Counted from the stretch's first letter, positions 16,315 to 25,409 are shown. The stretch: 64,000 bases of DNA from Burkholderia gladioli (GCF_000959725.1 NZ_CP009323.1:3596001-3660000), one strand, 5' to 3'. The notes: a model not told the origin generated them from the sequence alone. Made by a program: numbers and translations.

Positions 16315-17205
16315 ATGGATCTGAATCTTCGCGAATTGCGCGCCTTCGTCACCGTCGCCCAGGCCGGCAACTTCACGCGCGCGGCTGCGCGGCTGAGCCT
16401 CTCGCAGCCGGCGCTGACGGTGCAGATCCGGCGCCTGGAGGAGACCGTCGGCGCGCGCCTGTTCGACCGCAACAGCCGCAGCGTGGCGCTGACCCAGACC
16501 GGCCGCGCGCTGCTGCCGCTCTTGCAGCGCTCGCTCGACGACATGGAACGGGTGCTGCGCGACGCGCGCGCGCTCGGCGACGGCACCGCCGGCACGGTGC
16601 GCCTGGCCTGCCTGCCGACCTTCGCCGCCAGCGCCTTGCCGGAGCTGATCCGCGACTTCCGCCGGCAGGTGCCGCAGGCGCGCTTCGAGATCCGCGACGG
16701 GGTGGCCAGCAGCGTGGAGGCGCTGGTGCGCGGCGAGGAGGTGGACCTGGGCCTGACCGGCGGCGCGGCGGCCGATCCGACGCTGGAGGTGCTGCATGCC
16801 GGCGAGGACCGGCTGGTGGTGATCTGCCCGCGCACTCACGCGCTGGCCAGGCGCCGCCGGGTGAGCGCCGCCGAGGTGGCGGCCGAGCCGCTGGTGCTGA
16901 CCGCGCGCGGCACCAGCGTGCGCGCCGTGGTGGACGCGGCGCTGGCCGGCGCGGGTTGCACGCCCGAGCTGGCCTGCGAGCCCACCTACATGATGACGGC
17001 GGTGGCGATGGTGCGCGGCGGGCTGGGCCTGACCATCCTGCCGGCCTCGGCGCGCGAGGTGCTGGCCGAACCCGAGCTGGTGGCGCGGCCGATCGAGGAT
17101 GCCGCCTTCGTGCGGCCGGTGGCGCTGGTCAAGCGGCGCGGCCGGACCTTGCCGCGTGTGGCCGAGGCCTTCGCCGAGCGCGTGATCGCGCGCGGGTTGC
17201 AATGA
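16315..17205 (+). CDS. LysR-family transcriptional regulator
   Basis: A 296-residue protein with the N-terminal winged helix (MDLNLRELRAFVTVAQAGNF then TRAAARLSLSQPALTVQIRR, residues 1-60) and a two-lobed effector domain (about 90-290). It is divergent from the CitMHS transporter and AtuA genes, and a palindromic LysR box lies between them. By family rule it activates that operon in response to its substrate. The start at ATG 16315 is preferred to a TTG seven codons upstream, which falls inside the box. No terminator was seen after it; about 250 bases of unannotated sequence follow. Confidence 0.9.
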   Translation: MDLNLRELRAFVTVAQAGNFTRAAARLSLSQPALTVQIRRLEETVGARLFDRNSRSVALTQTGRALLPLLQRSLDDMERVLRDARALGDGTAGTVRLACLPTFAASALPELIRDFRRQVPQARFEIRDGVASSVEALVRGEEVDLGLTGGAAADPTLEVLHAGEDRLVVICPRTHALARRRRVSAAEVAAEPLVLTARGTSVRAVVDAALAGAGCTPELACEPTYMMTAVAMVRGGLGLTILPASAREVLAEPELVARPIEDAAFVRPVALVKRRGRTLPRVAEAFAERVIARGLQ

Positions 17206-17455
17206 GCGGTGCAACCGGGCCGGCGCGTGCCGCGCGCGGCGCGTCGGCCGCTCGGGCAACAGTATCGAGCTTTGTTCAGTTGACTAGATGACTTGCCCCA
17301 GCTTGGCGAACATGCCTCGCCAAGGCGAAATCCTGCACCGGAATCGACCACGCGAATTCGTCTGAAAGCCATATTGGACAAGCTTCTCCGGGTATGCCCT
17401 AGGTCCCCGCCGGTTTTCTCGAAATTGCTTGCCAAGGTGATTTTGTTGACTCATG
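17206..17455. other. Non-coding stretch before the hut-like cluster
   Basis: This is AT-richer than its surroundings and contains no open frame with ribosome binding support. Its right end leads into TTGTTGACT, a possible -35 region, just before the HutC-type operator at 17456. No hairpin terminator for the LysR gene was recognised. Confidence 0.4.
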
Positions 17456-17469
17456 CTTGTCTATACAAG
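17456..17469 (+). promoter_or_regulatory. HutC-type operator upstream of the ABC transporter
   Basis: CTTGTCTATACAAG, a 5-bp inverted repeat (CTTGT/ACAAG), agrees with the TTGTCTAGACAA-like operators bound by HutC repressors. It lies 51 bases before the substrate-binding protein gene and next to a possible -35 (TTGACT). Two more copies flank the gap between the HutC gene and the urocanase gene in this cluster, so one regulator likely controls the whole set. Confidence 0.75.
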
Positions 17470-17520
17470 ATCGCTCGTTAAGCTTAGGCAGGTAGTTCCA
17501 AACCCATGGGGAATGTCGAC

Positions 17521-18369
17521 ATGAAGAGTAAGCACAGCCGTCTCGTTTCGCTGCTGGTCGGCGCGGTTCTCGGATCCGCGATGATGGCAGGCGCCGCGCA
17601 GGCGAAGGACTGGAAGACGGTGACGATCGCGCTCGACGGCAGCTATGCGCCGTGGAACCTGACGCTGCCCGGCGGCAAGCTGGGCGGCTTCGAGCCCGAG
17701 CTGGTCGAGAATCTCTGCGCGCACGCGCAACTCAAGTGCAATCTCGTCACCCAGGACTGGGACGGCATGATCCCGGGCCTGCAGGCCGGCAAGTTCGATG
17801 TCCTGATGGATGCGATCTCGATCACGCCGGACCGCGAGAAGATCCTCGCGCTCTCGCAGCCCTATGCGGCCACCCCGGCCACCTTCGCGGTGGCGGACAC
17901 CAAGATCCTGCCGAAGTCGGCCCCCAACGTGGCGGCGCTGCGCCTGGACAACGACGCGCGCAGCAACGCGCCGGCCGTCGAGGACCTGCGCCGCGCCCTG
18001 AAGGGCAAGACCATCGGCCTGCAGTCGGGCACCATCTACACGGCCTTCGTCAACAACAACTTCAAGGACGTCGCCTCGATCCGCGTCTACAAGAGCGCGC
18101 CCGAGCGCGACCTGGATCTCGCCAACGGCCGCATCGACGCCTCCTTCGACGACATCACCTACTACACGGCCAACCAGGGCAAGACCAAGGTGGTGCCCGC
18201 CGGCCCGGTGGTGGCCGGCCCGATCTGGGGCCCGGGCGAGGGCCTGGCGTTCCGCAAGACGGATACCGACCTGAAGGCGAAGTTCGATTCGGCGATCACC
18301 GCGGCCAAGGCCGACGGCACCATCAAGAAGCTCGCGCTGAAGTGGTTCAAGACCGACGTGACGCCGTAA
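17521..18369 (+). CDS. ABC transporter substrate-binding protein, cationic amino acid/opine type
   Basis: A 282-residue periplasmic protein with a signal peptide ending AGAAQA-KDW. The mature part is a type II binding protein of the HisJ/LAO/NocT group: [20 protein letters not shown], then [20 protein letters not shown] and [10 protein letters not shown]. The start MKSKHSR was preferred to an ATG five codons earlier because it gives the normal signal-peptide N-terminus; GGGGA lies 8 bases upstream. Ligand specificity cannot be read from sequence. Its place at the head of a HutC-operator-controlled cluster with a HAL-family lyase and urocanase suggests histidine or a histidine derivative. Confidence 0.9.
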   Translation: MKSKHSRLVSLLVGAVLGSAMMAGAAQAKDWKTVTIALDGSYAPWNLTLPGGKLGGFEPELVENLCAHAQLKCNLVTQDWDGMIPGLQAGKFDVLMDAISITPDREKILALSQPYAATPATFAVADTKILPKSAPNVAALRLDNDARSNAPAVEDLRRALKGKTIGLQSGTIYTAFVNNNFKDVASIRVYKSAPERDLDLANGRIDASFDDITYYTANQGKTKVVPAGPVVAGPIWGPGEGLAFRKTDTDLKAKFDSAITAAKADGTIKKLALKWFKTDVTP

Positions 18370-18386
18370 GCCTCGCGCGCTCTCGC

Positions 18387-18425
18387 GGCATCGCGCGCCT
18401 GGCCGCCGGCGGCGCGCGCGATGCC
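18387..18425 (+). promoter_or_regulatory. Intercistronic hairpin between binding-protein and permease genes
   Basis: A perfect 12-bp stem, GGCATCGCGCGC (18387-18398) with GCGCGCGATGCC (18414-18425), lies in the 113-base gap after the binding-protein gene. No T-run follows, so it is unlikely to stop transcription fully. Such hairpins typically stabilise the upstream transcript and raise the binding protein above the permeases. Confidence 0.6.
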
Positions 18426-18482
18426 ACTCCGATGTCGCTGCGCGCGCCTGCCGCGTAGCCTGCTTTGCCTGGGGTAGTCGCC

Positions 18483-19208
18483 ATGTCCTCTCTCATCTCC
18501 ACGCTCGGTTTCGGATCGGAAGGCTGGGGCAGCGTGCTGCTGCTCGGCGCGCTGATGACGATCGTGCTGACCTTGTCCGCCTTGCTGATCGGCTCCGTGT
18601 TCGGCGGCCTGGTGGCGGCCGCCAAGCTCTCGCGCTTTCGCCTGCTGCGCGTGCTCGGCGACTGCTACACCACGGTGTTCCGCGGCGTGCCCGAGCTGCT
18701 CGTGATCTACCTGTTCTATTTCGGCGGTTCGAGCCTGGTCACCACCATCGGCCAGTGGTTCGGCGCCGACGGCTTCGTCGGCGTACCGCCGTTCGCGATC
18801 GGCGCGGTGGCGGTGGGCATGATCTCCGGCGCCTACCAGGCCGAGGTCTACCGCGCCGCGGTGCTGGCCGTCTCGCGCGGCGAGCTGGAGGCCGCGCGCG
18901 CGATCGGCATGCCGCGCCTGACCGCCGCGCGCCGCATCCTGATCCCGCAGGTGCTGCGCTTCGCGCTGCCGGGCCTGGGCAACGTCTGGCAACTGAGCCT
19001 GAAGGATTCCGCGCTGATCTCGGTGACGGGCCTGGCCGAGCTGCTGCGCGCCACCCAGGTGGCGGCCGGTTCCACCCACGAATACTTCCTGTTCTTCGTC
19101 GCCGGCGGCGTGCTGTACCTGCTGATGACGGGCGCCTCGAACCGCATCTTCGGCAAGGCCGAGGCGCACGTGGGCCGCTCCTTCAAGCGCAACTTCGCCC
19201 GCAACTGA
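18483..19208 (+). CDS. Amino-acid ABC transporter permease (HisQ-like)
   Basis: A 241-residue inner-membrane protein with about five hydrophobic segments and the EAA loop ([20 protein letters not shown]) that docks to the ATPase. The segment [20 protein letters not shown] is typical of the HisM/GlnP family. The start MSSLISTLG is preceded by GGGGTAG. It is the second gene of the transporter and is followed after 18 bases by the second permease; the two should form a heterodimer. Substrate as for the binding protein. Confidence 0.9.
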   Translation: MSSLISTLGFGSEGWGSVLLLGALMTIVLTLSALLIGSVFGGLVAAAKLSRFRLLRVLGDCYTTVFRGVPELLVIYLFYFGGSSLVTTIGQWFGADGFVGVPPFAIGAVAVGMISGAYQAEVYRAAVLAVSRGELEAARAIGMPRLTAARRILIPQVLRFALPGLGNVWQLSLKDSALISVTGLAELLRATQVAAGSTHEYFLFFVAGGVLYLLMTGASNRIFGKAEAHVGRSFKRNFARN

Positions 19209-19226
19209 CCCAGGACGGCTCCCATC

Positions 19227-19973
19227 ATGCATATCGATTTCCCGTTCCTGCTCGACACCCTGCGGCAGTTGATCGCCGCCGTGCCGACCACGCTGGGCCT
19301 GTTCTTCCTGTCGCTGGTGATCGGCGGGCTGCTGTCCCTGGTGATCGTGGCGATGCGCGTGTCGCGCCACTGGCTGCCGAACCGTTTCGCGCGCGCCTAC
19401 ATCCTGGTGTTCCGCGGCTCGCCGCTGCTGATCCAGATGTTCCTGGTCTATTACGGGCTCGGCGAGTTCGGCGTGATCCGCGAAAGCTTCCTGTGGCCGG
19501 TGCTGCGCGAGCCCTATGTGTGCGCGGTGCTCTCGCTCGCGCTCTGCACCGCCGGCTACACCGCCGAGATCATCCGCGGCGGGCTGATGGCGGTGCCGGT
19601 CGGGCAGATCGAGGCCGGTTACGCGATCGGCCTGTCGGGCTTCTCGCTGCTGCGCCGGGTGATCGGCCCGATCGCGCTGCGCCAGTGCCTGCCGGCCTAT
19701 TCGACCGAGGCCGTGCTGCTGGTCAAGTCCACCGCGCTGGCCAGCCTGGTGACGGTCTGGGAAGTGACCGGCGTCGCGCAGCAGATCATCCAGCAGACCT
19801 ATCGCACCACCGAGGTATTCGTCTGCGCCGCGCTGATCTACCTGTTCCTGAACTTCGTCGTGGTGCGCCTGCTCGGTTTCCTCGAGACGCGCCTGTCACG
19901 CCACCTGCGCACCGCGCCCGCCGTGGTGTCGCGGCCCGTCGCCTCGCTCGAGACGCGGCGCGCCGCGCCCTGA
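19227..19973 (+). CDS. Amino-acid ABC transporter permease (HisM-like)
   Basis: A 248-residue inner-membrane protein of the HisM/GlnP family. It carries [20 protein letters not shown] and the docking segment [20 protein letters not shown]. It has about five hydrophobic segments and a basic C-terminal tail. It lies between the first permease and the ATPase with short gaps, so it is part of one operon. Together with the HisQ-like subunit it forms the translocation pore. Confidence 0.9.
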   Translation: MHIDFPFLLDTLRQLIAAVPTTLGLFFLSLVIGGLLSLVIVAMRVSRHWLPNRFARAYILVFRGSPLLIQMFLVYYGLGEFGVIRESFLWPVLREPYVCAVLSLALCTAGYTAEIIRGGLMAVPVGQIEAGYAIGLSGFSLLRRVIGPIALRQCLPAYSTEAVLLVKSTALASLVTVWEVTGVAQQIIQQTYRTTEVFVCAALIYLFLNFVVVRLLGFLETRLSRHLRTAPAVVSRPVASLETRRAAP

Positions 19974-19999
19974 ACGCCTGCCTGATCCTGGAGAAACGC

Positions 20000-20791
20000 A
20001 TGCAATCCGCTAAGCCGGTGGCGCTGTCCGCCCACAACATCCACAAGTCGTTCGGCGATCACCACGTGCTCAAGGGCATCTCGCTCGACGCGCACGAGGG
20101 CGACGTGATCTCGATCCTCGGCGCGAGCGGCTCCGGCAAGAGCACCTTCCTGCGCTGCCTGAACCTGCTGGAGATTCCCGACGACGGCTCGGTCACGCTG
20201 GGCGGCGAGGAACTGAAGATGAAGCGCCGCCGCGACGGCACGCTGCAGCCGGGCGACCGCCGCCAGGTCGACCGGGTGCGCTCGCAGCTCGGCATGGTGT
20301 TCCAGAACTTCAACCTCTGGTCGCACATGACGGTGCTCGAGAACGTGATCGAGGGGCCGATGCGCGTGCTCAAGCGCAGCCGCGCGCAAGCCGTCGAGGA
20401 GGCCGAGGCGCTGCTGGCCAAGGTCGGGCTCGGCGAGCGGCGCGGCCATTATCCGGCGCATCTGTCGGGCGGCCAGCAGCAGCGCGTGGCGATCGCCCGC
20501 GCGCTGGCCATGCATCCCAAGGTGATGCTGTTCGACGAGCCGACCTCGGCGCTCGACCCGGAACTGGTGGGCGAGGTGCTGCGCGTGATGCGCTCGCTGG
20601 CCGACGAAGGCCGCACCATGCTGGTGGTGACGCACGAGATGGGTTTCGCGCGCCACGTGTCGAACCGCGTGATGTTCCTGCACCAGGGGCAGGTCGATTC
20701 CGACGGCACGCCCGACGAGGTGTTCGGCGAGCAGAAGTCGGAACGCTTCCGCCGCTTCGTGTCGGGCCACGAGGACCGCAACGCGAACTGA
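20000..20791 (+). CDS. Amino-acid ABC transporter ATP-binding protein (HisP-like)
   Basis: A 263-residue ATPase with Walker [10 protein letters not shown] (residues 41-49), the signature LSGGQQQR, Walker [13 protein letters not shown] and the switch histidine in VVTHEMGF. The sequence after Walker A contains the insert [20 protein letters not shown] typical of the HisP/OccP subgroup, which handles histidine, basic amino acids or opines. It is the last transporter gene, 62 bases before the lyase. GGAGAAA precedes the start. Confidence 0.93.
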   Translation: MQSAKPVALSAHNIHKSFGDHHVLKGISLDAHEGDVISILGASGSGKSTFLRCLNLLEIPDDGSVTLGGEELKMKRRRDGTLQPGDRRQVDRVRSQLGMVFQNFNLWSHMTVLENVIEGPMRVLKRSRAQAVEEAEALLAKVGLGERRGHYPAHLSGGQQQRVAIARALAMHPKVMLFDEPTSALDPELVGEVLRVMRSLADEGRTMLVVTHEMGFARHVSNRVMFLHQGQVDSDGTPDEVFGEQKSERFRRFVSGHEDRNAN

Positions 20792-20853
20792 GCCCCGAGC
20801 GGGGGCCGCCCTTTCACCCACATCGTTTTTCGTCTGATCCGCAGGACACCGCC

Positions 20854-22464
20854 ATGGCCGTCATCCGTACCGATCGCCCGCTGGACTGGCGCGATATCGC
20901 CGCCGTCGCCGCCGGGGAACCGCTGCACCTGTCCGGCGAGGCGCGCGAGCGCATCGCCGCCGCCCGCCACCTGGTCGAGCAGATCGTGGCGCGCGGGATC
21001 CGCGCCTACGGCGTGAACACCGGCGTGGGCGCGCTCTGCGACGTGGTGGTGTCGCCGGCCGACCAGCACGATCTCTCGCACAACATCCTGATGAGCCACG
21101 CGGTGGGCGTGGGCGCGCCGCTCGGGCGCGAGGAGACGCGCGCGATCATGGCGGCCGCGATCAACAATTTCGCGCATGGTCATTCGGGCGTGCGCGCCGA
21201 GGTGGTCGAGCGGCTGGAGGCGCTGCTCGATGCCGACTGCCTGCCCGAGGTGCCCGCCATGGGCTCGGTCGGCTACCTGAGCCACATGGCGCATATCGCG
21301 CTGGTGTGCGTGGGCGCGGGACAGGTGCGCTGGCGCGGCGAGCGCCTGGGCGGTGCCGAGGCGCTGCAACGGCTCGGCCTCGCGCCGCTCTCGCTGGAGG
21401 CCAAGGAAGGCCTGAGCCTGGTCAACGGCACGCCCTGCGTGACGGGGCTGGCCGCGCTGGCCCTGCGGCGCGCCGAGCGCCTGCTCGACTGGGCCGACGC
21501 GGTTGCCTCGATGAGCTTCGAGAACCTCGGCGGGCAGATGGCCGCCTTCGATGCCGATTCGCTGGCGTTGCGCGTCTCGCCGGGCCTGGCCCGCGTGGGC
21601 GAGCGCATGCGCGCGGCCCTGGACGGCAGCGGCCTGCTGGCCGCGGCGTTGGGGCGGCATACCCAGGATCCGCTCAGCATGCGCACCATTCCGCACGTGC
21701 ACGGCGCCGCGCGCGACGTGCTGGCGGCCACCGCCGAGGTGGTCAATCGCGAGCTGGCCTCGACCACCGACAACCCGATCGTCACCGGCACGCCCGAGGC
21801 GCCGCGCGTCTATTCGCAGGCGCACGCGGTGGGCGCCTCGATCGCGCTGGCGATGGACAGCCTGACGATCGCCGTCGCCCAGGTGGCGGCGATGGCCGAG
21901 CGGCGCGTCGACCGGCTCGTCAATCCGCTGGTCAGCGGCCTGCCGGCCTTTCTCGCGCAGGCCAGCGGCACGCGCTCGGGCTTCATGATCGCGCAGTACA
22001 CGGCGGCCGCGCTGGTCGCGCAGAACCGTCGCGAGGCCGCGCCCGCCAGCCTCGACGGCGGCGTCACCTCGGGCCTGCAGGAGGACCATCTCTGTCACGC
22101 CACGCCGGCCGCGCTCAAGGCGCTGGCGGTGATCGAAAATAGCTGCCGGATACTTGGGATAGAATTGCTCGCCGCCGCCCAGGCCTACGACCTGCAGCCG
22201 GTCGAGGCGCCGCGCGCGGCCTATACGGACCGGCTCTACGCACGCATCCGCCACGACGTCGCGTTCTATCGCGACGACCGCCCGCTGGCCGACGACATCA
22301 CGCTGGCCTTCGGCCTGATCGCCCATGGCGAGCCGCCGCCGCTGCCCGATCCGGTCAAGGTGCGGCCCGTGGACGGCACCCTGGTGGCCGATGCGGCGCC
22401 GCCTTCGGCGGGCGGCCCGCTGGCCTCGGCCAACGACGTGCTGCCGGCCGCGATCGGCGGCTGA
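20854..22464 (+). CDS. HAL/PAL-family lyase lacking the MIO-forming Ala-Ser-Gly (possible ergothionase-type enzyme)
   Basis: A 536-residue member of the histidine ammonia-lyase family. Conserved landmarks are YGVNTGVG (Tyr52), SHAVGVG (His82), VNGT (Asn191), QDPLSMR (Arg277) and QEDH. In ordinary enzymes GS(V/L)GASGDL supplies the tripeptide that cyclises to the MIO electrophile. Here the text runs GSVGYLSHMAHIAL (residues 137-150): the Ala-Ser-Gly is precisely missing. The tyrosine usual in QDPYS is Leu274, and the aromatic residue after DNP is also changed. A MIO-based reaction is therefore not expected. Ergothionase, a MIO-independent relative that eliminates trimethylamine from ergothioneine, is the best known precedent. 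The neighbours (amino-acid ABC transporter, HutC, urocanase) fit a histidine-derivative pathway. Automatic annotation would probably call it hutH. Confidence 0.85.
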   Translation: MAVIRTDRPLDWRDIAAVAAGEPLHLSGEARERIAAARHLVEQIVARGIRAYGVNTGVGALCDVVVSPADQHDLSHNILMSHAVGVGAPLGREETRAIMAAAINNFAHGHSGVRAEVVERLEALLDADCLPEVPAMGSVGYLSHMAHIALVCVGAGQVRWRGERLGGAEALQRLGLAPLSLEAKEGLSLVNGTPCVTGLAALALRRAERLLDWADAVASMSFENLGGQMAAFDADSLALRVSPGLARVGERMRAALDGSGLLAAALGRHTQDPLSMRTIPHVHGAARDVLAATAEVVNRELASTTDNPIVTGTPEAPRVYSQAHAVGASIALAMDSLTIAVAQVAAMAERRVDRLVNPLVSGLPAFLAQASGTRSGFMIAQYTAAALVAQNRREAAPASLDGGVTSGLQEDHLCHATPAALKALAVIENSCRILGIELLAAAQAYDLQPVEAPRAAYTDRLYARIRHDVAFYRDDRPLADDITLAFGLIAHGEPPPLPDPVKVRPVDGTLVADAAPPSAGGPLASANDVLPAAIGG

Positions 22465-22523
22465 CGCAGCCGAGCGCGCGGGGCCGGGCCGATAGCCCCT
22501 CACGAAGGAAGTCGAGAATAACG

Positions 22524-23261
22524 ATGACGACAAACGCAGTGGACGACGCGACGCAGCCCCGGGCCGCGCGCAAGCTGGCACCCGCCTACGAACAGATCAA
22601 GCGCTATGTGATCGGCCATATCGCGGACGGCACCTGGAAGCCCGGCGATATGATCCCCTCCGAGACCGAACTCGTGAAGGAATTCGGCGTGGCACGCATG
22701 ACCGTGTCGCGCGCGCTGCGCGAGCTGACCAGCGAGCGCGTGCTCAAGCGCGTGCAGGGCTCGGGCACCTTCGTGGCGCCGCGCGACGTCGAGTCGACCG
22801 TGCTCGACATCCGCAACATCGCCGACGAGATCGTCTCGCGCGGGCATCGTCATACCGCCAAGGTGCTCGCGCTCGACACCAGCCTGGACCCGGAGGCGCT
22901 GGCCGCGCTGAACCTGTCGAAGGGGCCGGTGTTCCACTCGCTGATCGTGCATTACGAGGAGGGCGAGCCGATCCAGTACGAGGATCGCTACGTGAACCCG
23001 CTGGTGTTTCCGCATTACCTCGAGCAGGACTTCACGGCCGAGACGCCGAACCGCTACATGGTGAAGCTCGCGCCGATCCAGCGCGCCGATTTCCGCATCT
23101 ACGCCAACAAGCCCGACGCGCCGATCCGCCGCCATCTCGCGATGGAGATCGGCGAGCCCTGCCTGATGATGTGGCGGCGCACCTGGGTCGGCGAATCGGT
23201 GGCCACCTCGGTGCAGCTGTGGCACCCGGCCTCGCGTTTTCATCTGGCCGGCAGCGTCTGA
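22524..23261 (+). CDS. hutC: HutC-type GntR-family repressor
   Basis: A 245-residue regulator with an N-terminal winged helix (about residues 18-85; PAYEQIKRYVIGHIADGTWK and FGVARMTVSRALRELTSERV) and a C-terminal UbiC/UTRA effector domain. This matches HutC, which represses histidine utilisation genes and is released by urocanate. Three TTGTCTAGACAA-like sites occur in the cluster, one before the transporter and two just after this gene. It lies between lyase and urocanase genes as in canonical hut operons. The effector here may be urocanate or, if the lyase acts on a derivative, the corresponding product. Confidence 0.9.
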   Translation: MTTNAVDDATQPRAARKLAPAYEQIKRYVIGHIADGTWKPGDMIPSETELVKEFGVARMTVSRALRELTSERVLKRVQGSGTFVAPRDVESTVLDIRNIADEIVSRGHRHTAKVLALDTSLDPEALAALNLSKGPVFHSLIVHYEEGEPIQYEDRYVNPLVFPHYLEQDFTAETPNRYMVKLAPIQRADFRIYANKPDAPIRRHLAMEIGEPCLMMWRRTWVGESVATSVQLWHPASRFHLAGSV

Positions 23262-23362
23262 GCACGGGTTTTCCACACTGCTTTTTTCGCATCCTTCCCC
23301 GCGTTTCCCTGCCGTTTCATCGCGCGCCCGCCGGTGGCGCGCTTCGTTTTTTCCTCCTCGAT

Positions 23363-23374
23363 TTGTCTAGACAA
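23363..23374 (+). promoter_or_regulatory. HutC operator 1 in the hutC-urocanase gap
   Basis: TTGTCTAGACAA, a perfect 12-bp palindrome, lies about 100 bases after the end of the regulator gene and 141 bases before the second copy. The spacing could allow looping between the two. The surrounding gap of some 330 bases (23262-23597) has no other recognisable content. Confidence 0.75.
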
Positions 23375-23502
23375 GTTGGCCGCGCGACTGTGCTCGTGCG
23401 GTGAATTGGCGTTTGTGTCCTTGCGGGGTTTCGAGCCTGATTTTGCGGCATCGGGATAAATACCGAGTTCTGCCGTGAAGCATCGTTTTTTATTGAAAAC
23501 GA

Positions 23503-23516
23503 GTTGTCTAGACAAC
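23503..23516 (+). promoter_or_regulatory. HutC operator 2 before the urocanase gene
   Basis: GTTGTCTAGACAAC is a perfect 14-bp palindrome, 81 bases before the urocanase ATG. A TTGAAA (23493-23498) immediately to its left could be the -35 box, so a bound repressor would block this promoter. Confidence 0.8.
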
Positions 23517-23597
23517 ATTGGCCGGATAGACTCGTGCCTGTCCGGTTGCGCTGCAGCCGATCGTGCCGATCCGGCTTTATTCCTTTCGAGGGCTGTC

Positions 23598-25286
23598 ATG
23601 AATCATCCCAAGCACATCGATCCGCGTCTCGATCCGACGCGGGTGATCCGCGCGCCGCGCGGCAGCGAGAAAACCTGCAAGACCTGGCTCGCCGAGGCGG
23701 CGTACCGGATGATCCAGAACAATCTCGATCCCGAGGTGGCCGAGCATCCGCATGCGCTGGTGGTCTATGGCGGCATCGGGCGCGCGGCACGCAACTGGGA
23801 CTGCTTCGACCAGATCCTCGCCTCGCTGAAGGACCTGGAGGACAACGAAACGCTGCTGATCCAGTCGGGCAAGCCGGTGGGCGTGTTCCGCACCCACGCC
23901 GACGCGCCGCGCGTGCTGCTGGCGAATTCGAACCTGGTGCCGCATTGGGCCAACTGGGATCACTTCAACGAGCTCGACCGCAAGGGCTTGATGATGTACG
24001 GCCAGATGACGGCCGGCAGCTGGATCTATATCGGCAGCCAGGGCATCGTGCAGGGCACCTACGAGACCTTCTTCTCGGTGGCCAACCAGCATTTCAACGG
24101 CGATCCTTCCGGCCGCTGGATCCTCACGGGCGGCCTGGGCGGGATGGGCGGCGCGCAGCCGCTGGCCGCCACCATGGCCGGCTTCTCGATGATCGCCGTG
24201 GAATGCGACGAGTCGCGCATCGATTTCCGCCTGAAGACGCGCTACGTCGACAAGAAGGCCAAGACGCTCGACGAGGCGCTGGCGATGCTGGAAGAGGCCA
24301 AGGCGAACGGCAAGCCGGTCTCGATCGGGCTGCTCGGCAACGCGGCCGACCTGTTCGCCGAGATCGTCGCGCGCGGCATCACGCCGGACTGCGTGACCGA
24401 CCAGACCAGCGCGCACGACCCGGTGAACGGCTACCTGCCGCAAGGCTGGAGCGTCGAACAATGGCACGAGGCGCGCAAGGTCGATCCGCAGAGCATCGTG
24501 AAGCCGGCCAAGCAGTCGATGGCCAGGCAGGTGCAGGCGATGCTGACGCTGCAGGAACGCGGCGCGGCCACGCTCGACTACGGCAACAACATCCGCCAGA
24601 TGGCGCTGGAGATGGGCGTGCACAACGCCTTCGACTTCCCGGGTTTCGTGCCGGCCTATATCCGCCCGCTGTTCTGCGAGGGCAAGGGGCCGTTCCGCTG
24701 GGTGGCGCTGTCGGGCGATCCCGAGGATATCTACAAGACCGATGCGAAGGTGAAGGAGCTGATCCCCGACGATCCGCACCTGCACAACTGGCTCGACATG
24801 GCGCGCGAGCGGATCGCCTTCCAGGGGCTGCCGGCGCGGATCTGCTGGGTGGGCGTGAAGGATCGCTATCGCCTGGGGCAGGCCTTCAACGAGATGGTCC
24901 GCAAGGGCGAGCTGAAGGCGCCGATCGTGATCGGGCGCGACCACCTCGACACGGGCTCGGTGGCGAGCCCGAACCGCGAGACGGAAGCGATGAAGGACGG
25001 CTCGGACGCGGTCAGCGACTGGCCGCTGCTCAATGCGCTGCTGAACACGGCAGGCGGGGCGTCGTGGGTGTCGCTGCACCATGGCGGCGGGGTCGGCATG
25101 GGCTTCTCGCAGCACTCGGGCGTGGTGATCGTGGCCGACGGCACGGATGCGGCGAAGGAGCGCCTGGGCCGCGTGCTGTTCAATGATCCGGCCACGGGCG
25201 TGATGCGTCACGCCGATGCCGGCTACGAACTCGCGCAGGAAACCGCGCGCGAGGCCGGCCTCAAGCTGCCGATGCTGGGACGCTGA
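23598..25286 (+). CDS. hutU: Urocanate hydratase family protein
   Basis: A 562-residue protein of normal urocanase length. It has the NAD-binding [11 protein letters not shown] (about residues 178-188) and the conserved blocks [82 protein letters not shown] and [16 protein letters not shown]. It converts urocanate (or a substituted urocanate) to imidazolone propionate with tightly bound NAD. The ICWVG segment continues KDRYRLG, whereas Pseudomonas urocanase as I recall it reads GLRAKLG, a possible sign of altered substrate. The start at MNHPKHID avoids translating through the operator. No hutI, hutF or hutG follows; a terminator closes the unit. Confidence 0.88.
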   Translation: MNHPKHIDPRLDPTRVIRAPRGSEKTCKTWLAEAAYRMIQNNLDPEVAEHPHALVVYGGIGRAARNWDCFDQILASLKDLEDNETLLIQSGKPVGVFRTHADAPRVLLANSNLVPHWANWDHFNELDRKGLMMYGQMTAGSWIYIGSQGIVQGTYETFFSVANQHFNGDPSGRWILTGGLGGMGGAQPLAATMAGFSMIAVECDESRIDFRLKTRYVDKKAKTLDEALAMLEEAKANGKPVSIGLLGNAADLFAEIVARGITPDCVTDQTSAHDPVNGYLPQGWSVEQWHEARKVDPQSIVKPAKQSMARQVQAMLTLQERGAATLDYGNNIRQMALEMGVHNAFDFPGFVPAYIRPLFCEGKGPFRWVALSGDPEDIYKTDAKVKELIPDDPHLHNWLDMARERIAFQGLPARICWVGVKDRYRLGQAFNEMVRKGELKAPIVIGRDHLDTGSVASPNRETEAMKDGSDAVSDWPLLNALLNTAGGASWVSLHHGGGVGMGFSQHSGVVIVADGTDAAKERLGRVLFNDPATGVMRHADAGYELAQETAREAGLKLPMLGR

Positions 25287-25290
25287 TCAA

Positions 25291-25360
25291 GCGAAAGCCG
25301 CCCGTGGGCGGCTTCGCGATGGCCGGCAGGATCGCCTTGCGCGGTCCTGCCGGCCTTTTT
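25291..25360 (+). terminator. Hairpin plus rho-independent terminator after the urocanase gene
   Basis: First comes a stem GCGAAAGCCGCCC with GGGCGGCTTCGC (25291-25317, one bulged A). Then a second stem, GGCCGGCAGGA (25321-25331) with TCCTGCCGGCC (25345-25355), is followed by TTTTT (25356-25360). The second is a textbook terminator and marks the end of the hut-like cluster. Confidence 0.9.
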
Positions 25361-25409
25361 CATGGTGGCGAGGCGAGGGCGCCGACAGCGTCCCGCGCAC
25401 TCGGCCGGA

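Noticed and set aside
20854..22464. Plain histidine ammonia-lyase hutH
   Set aside because: The Ala-Ser-Gly required for the MIO cofactor is absent, so the usual name and reaction are not supported.
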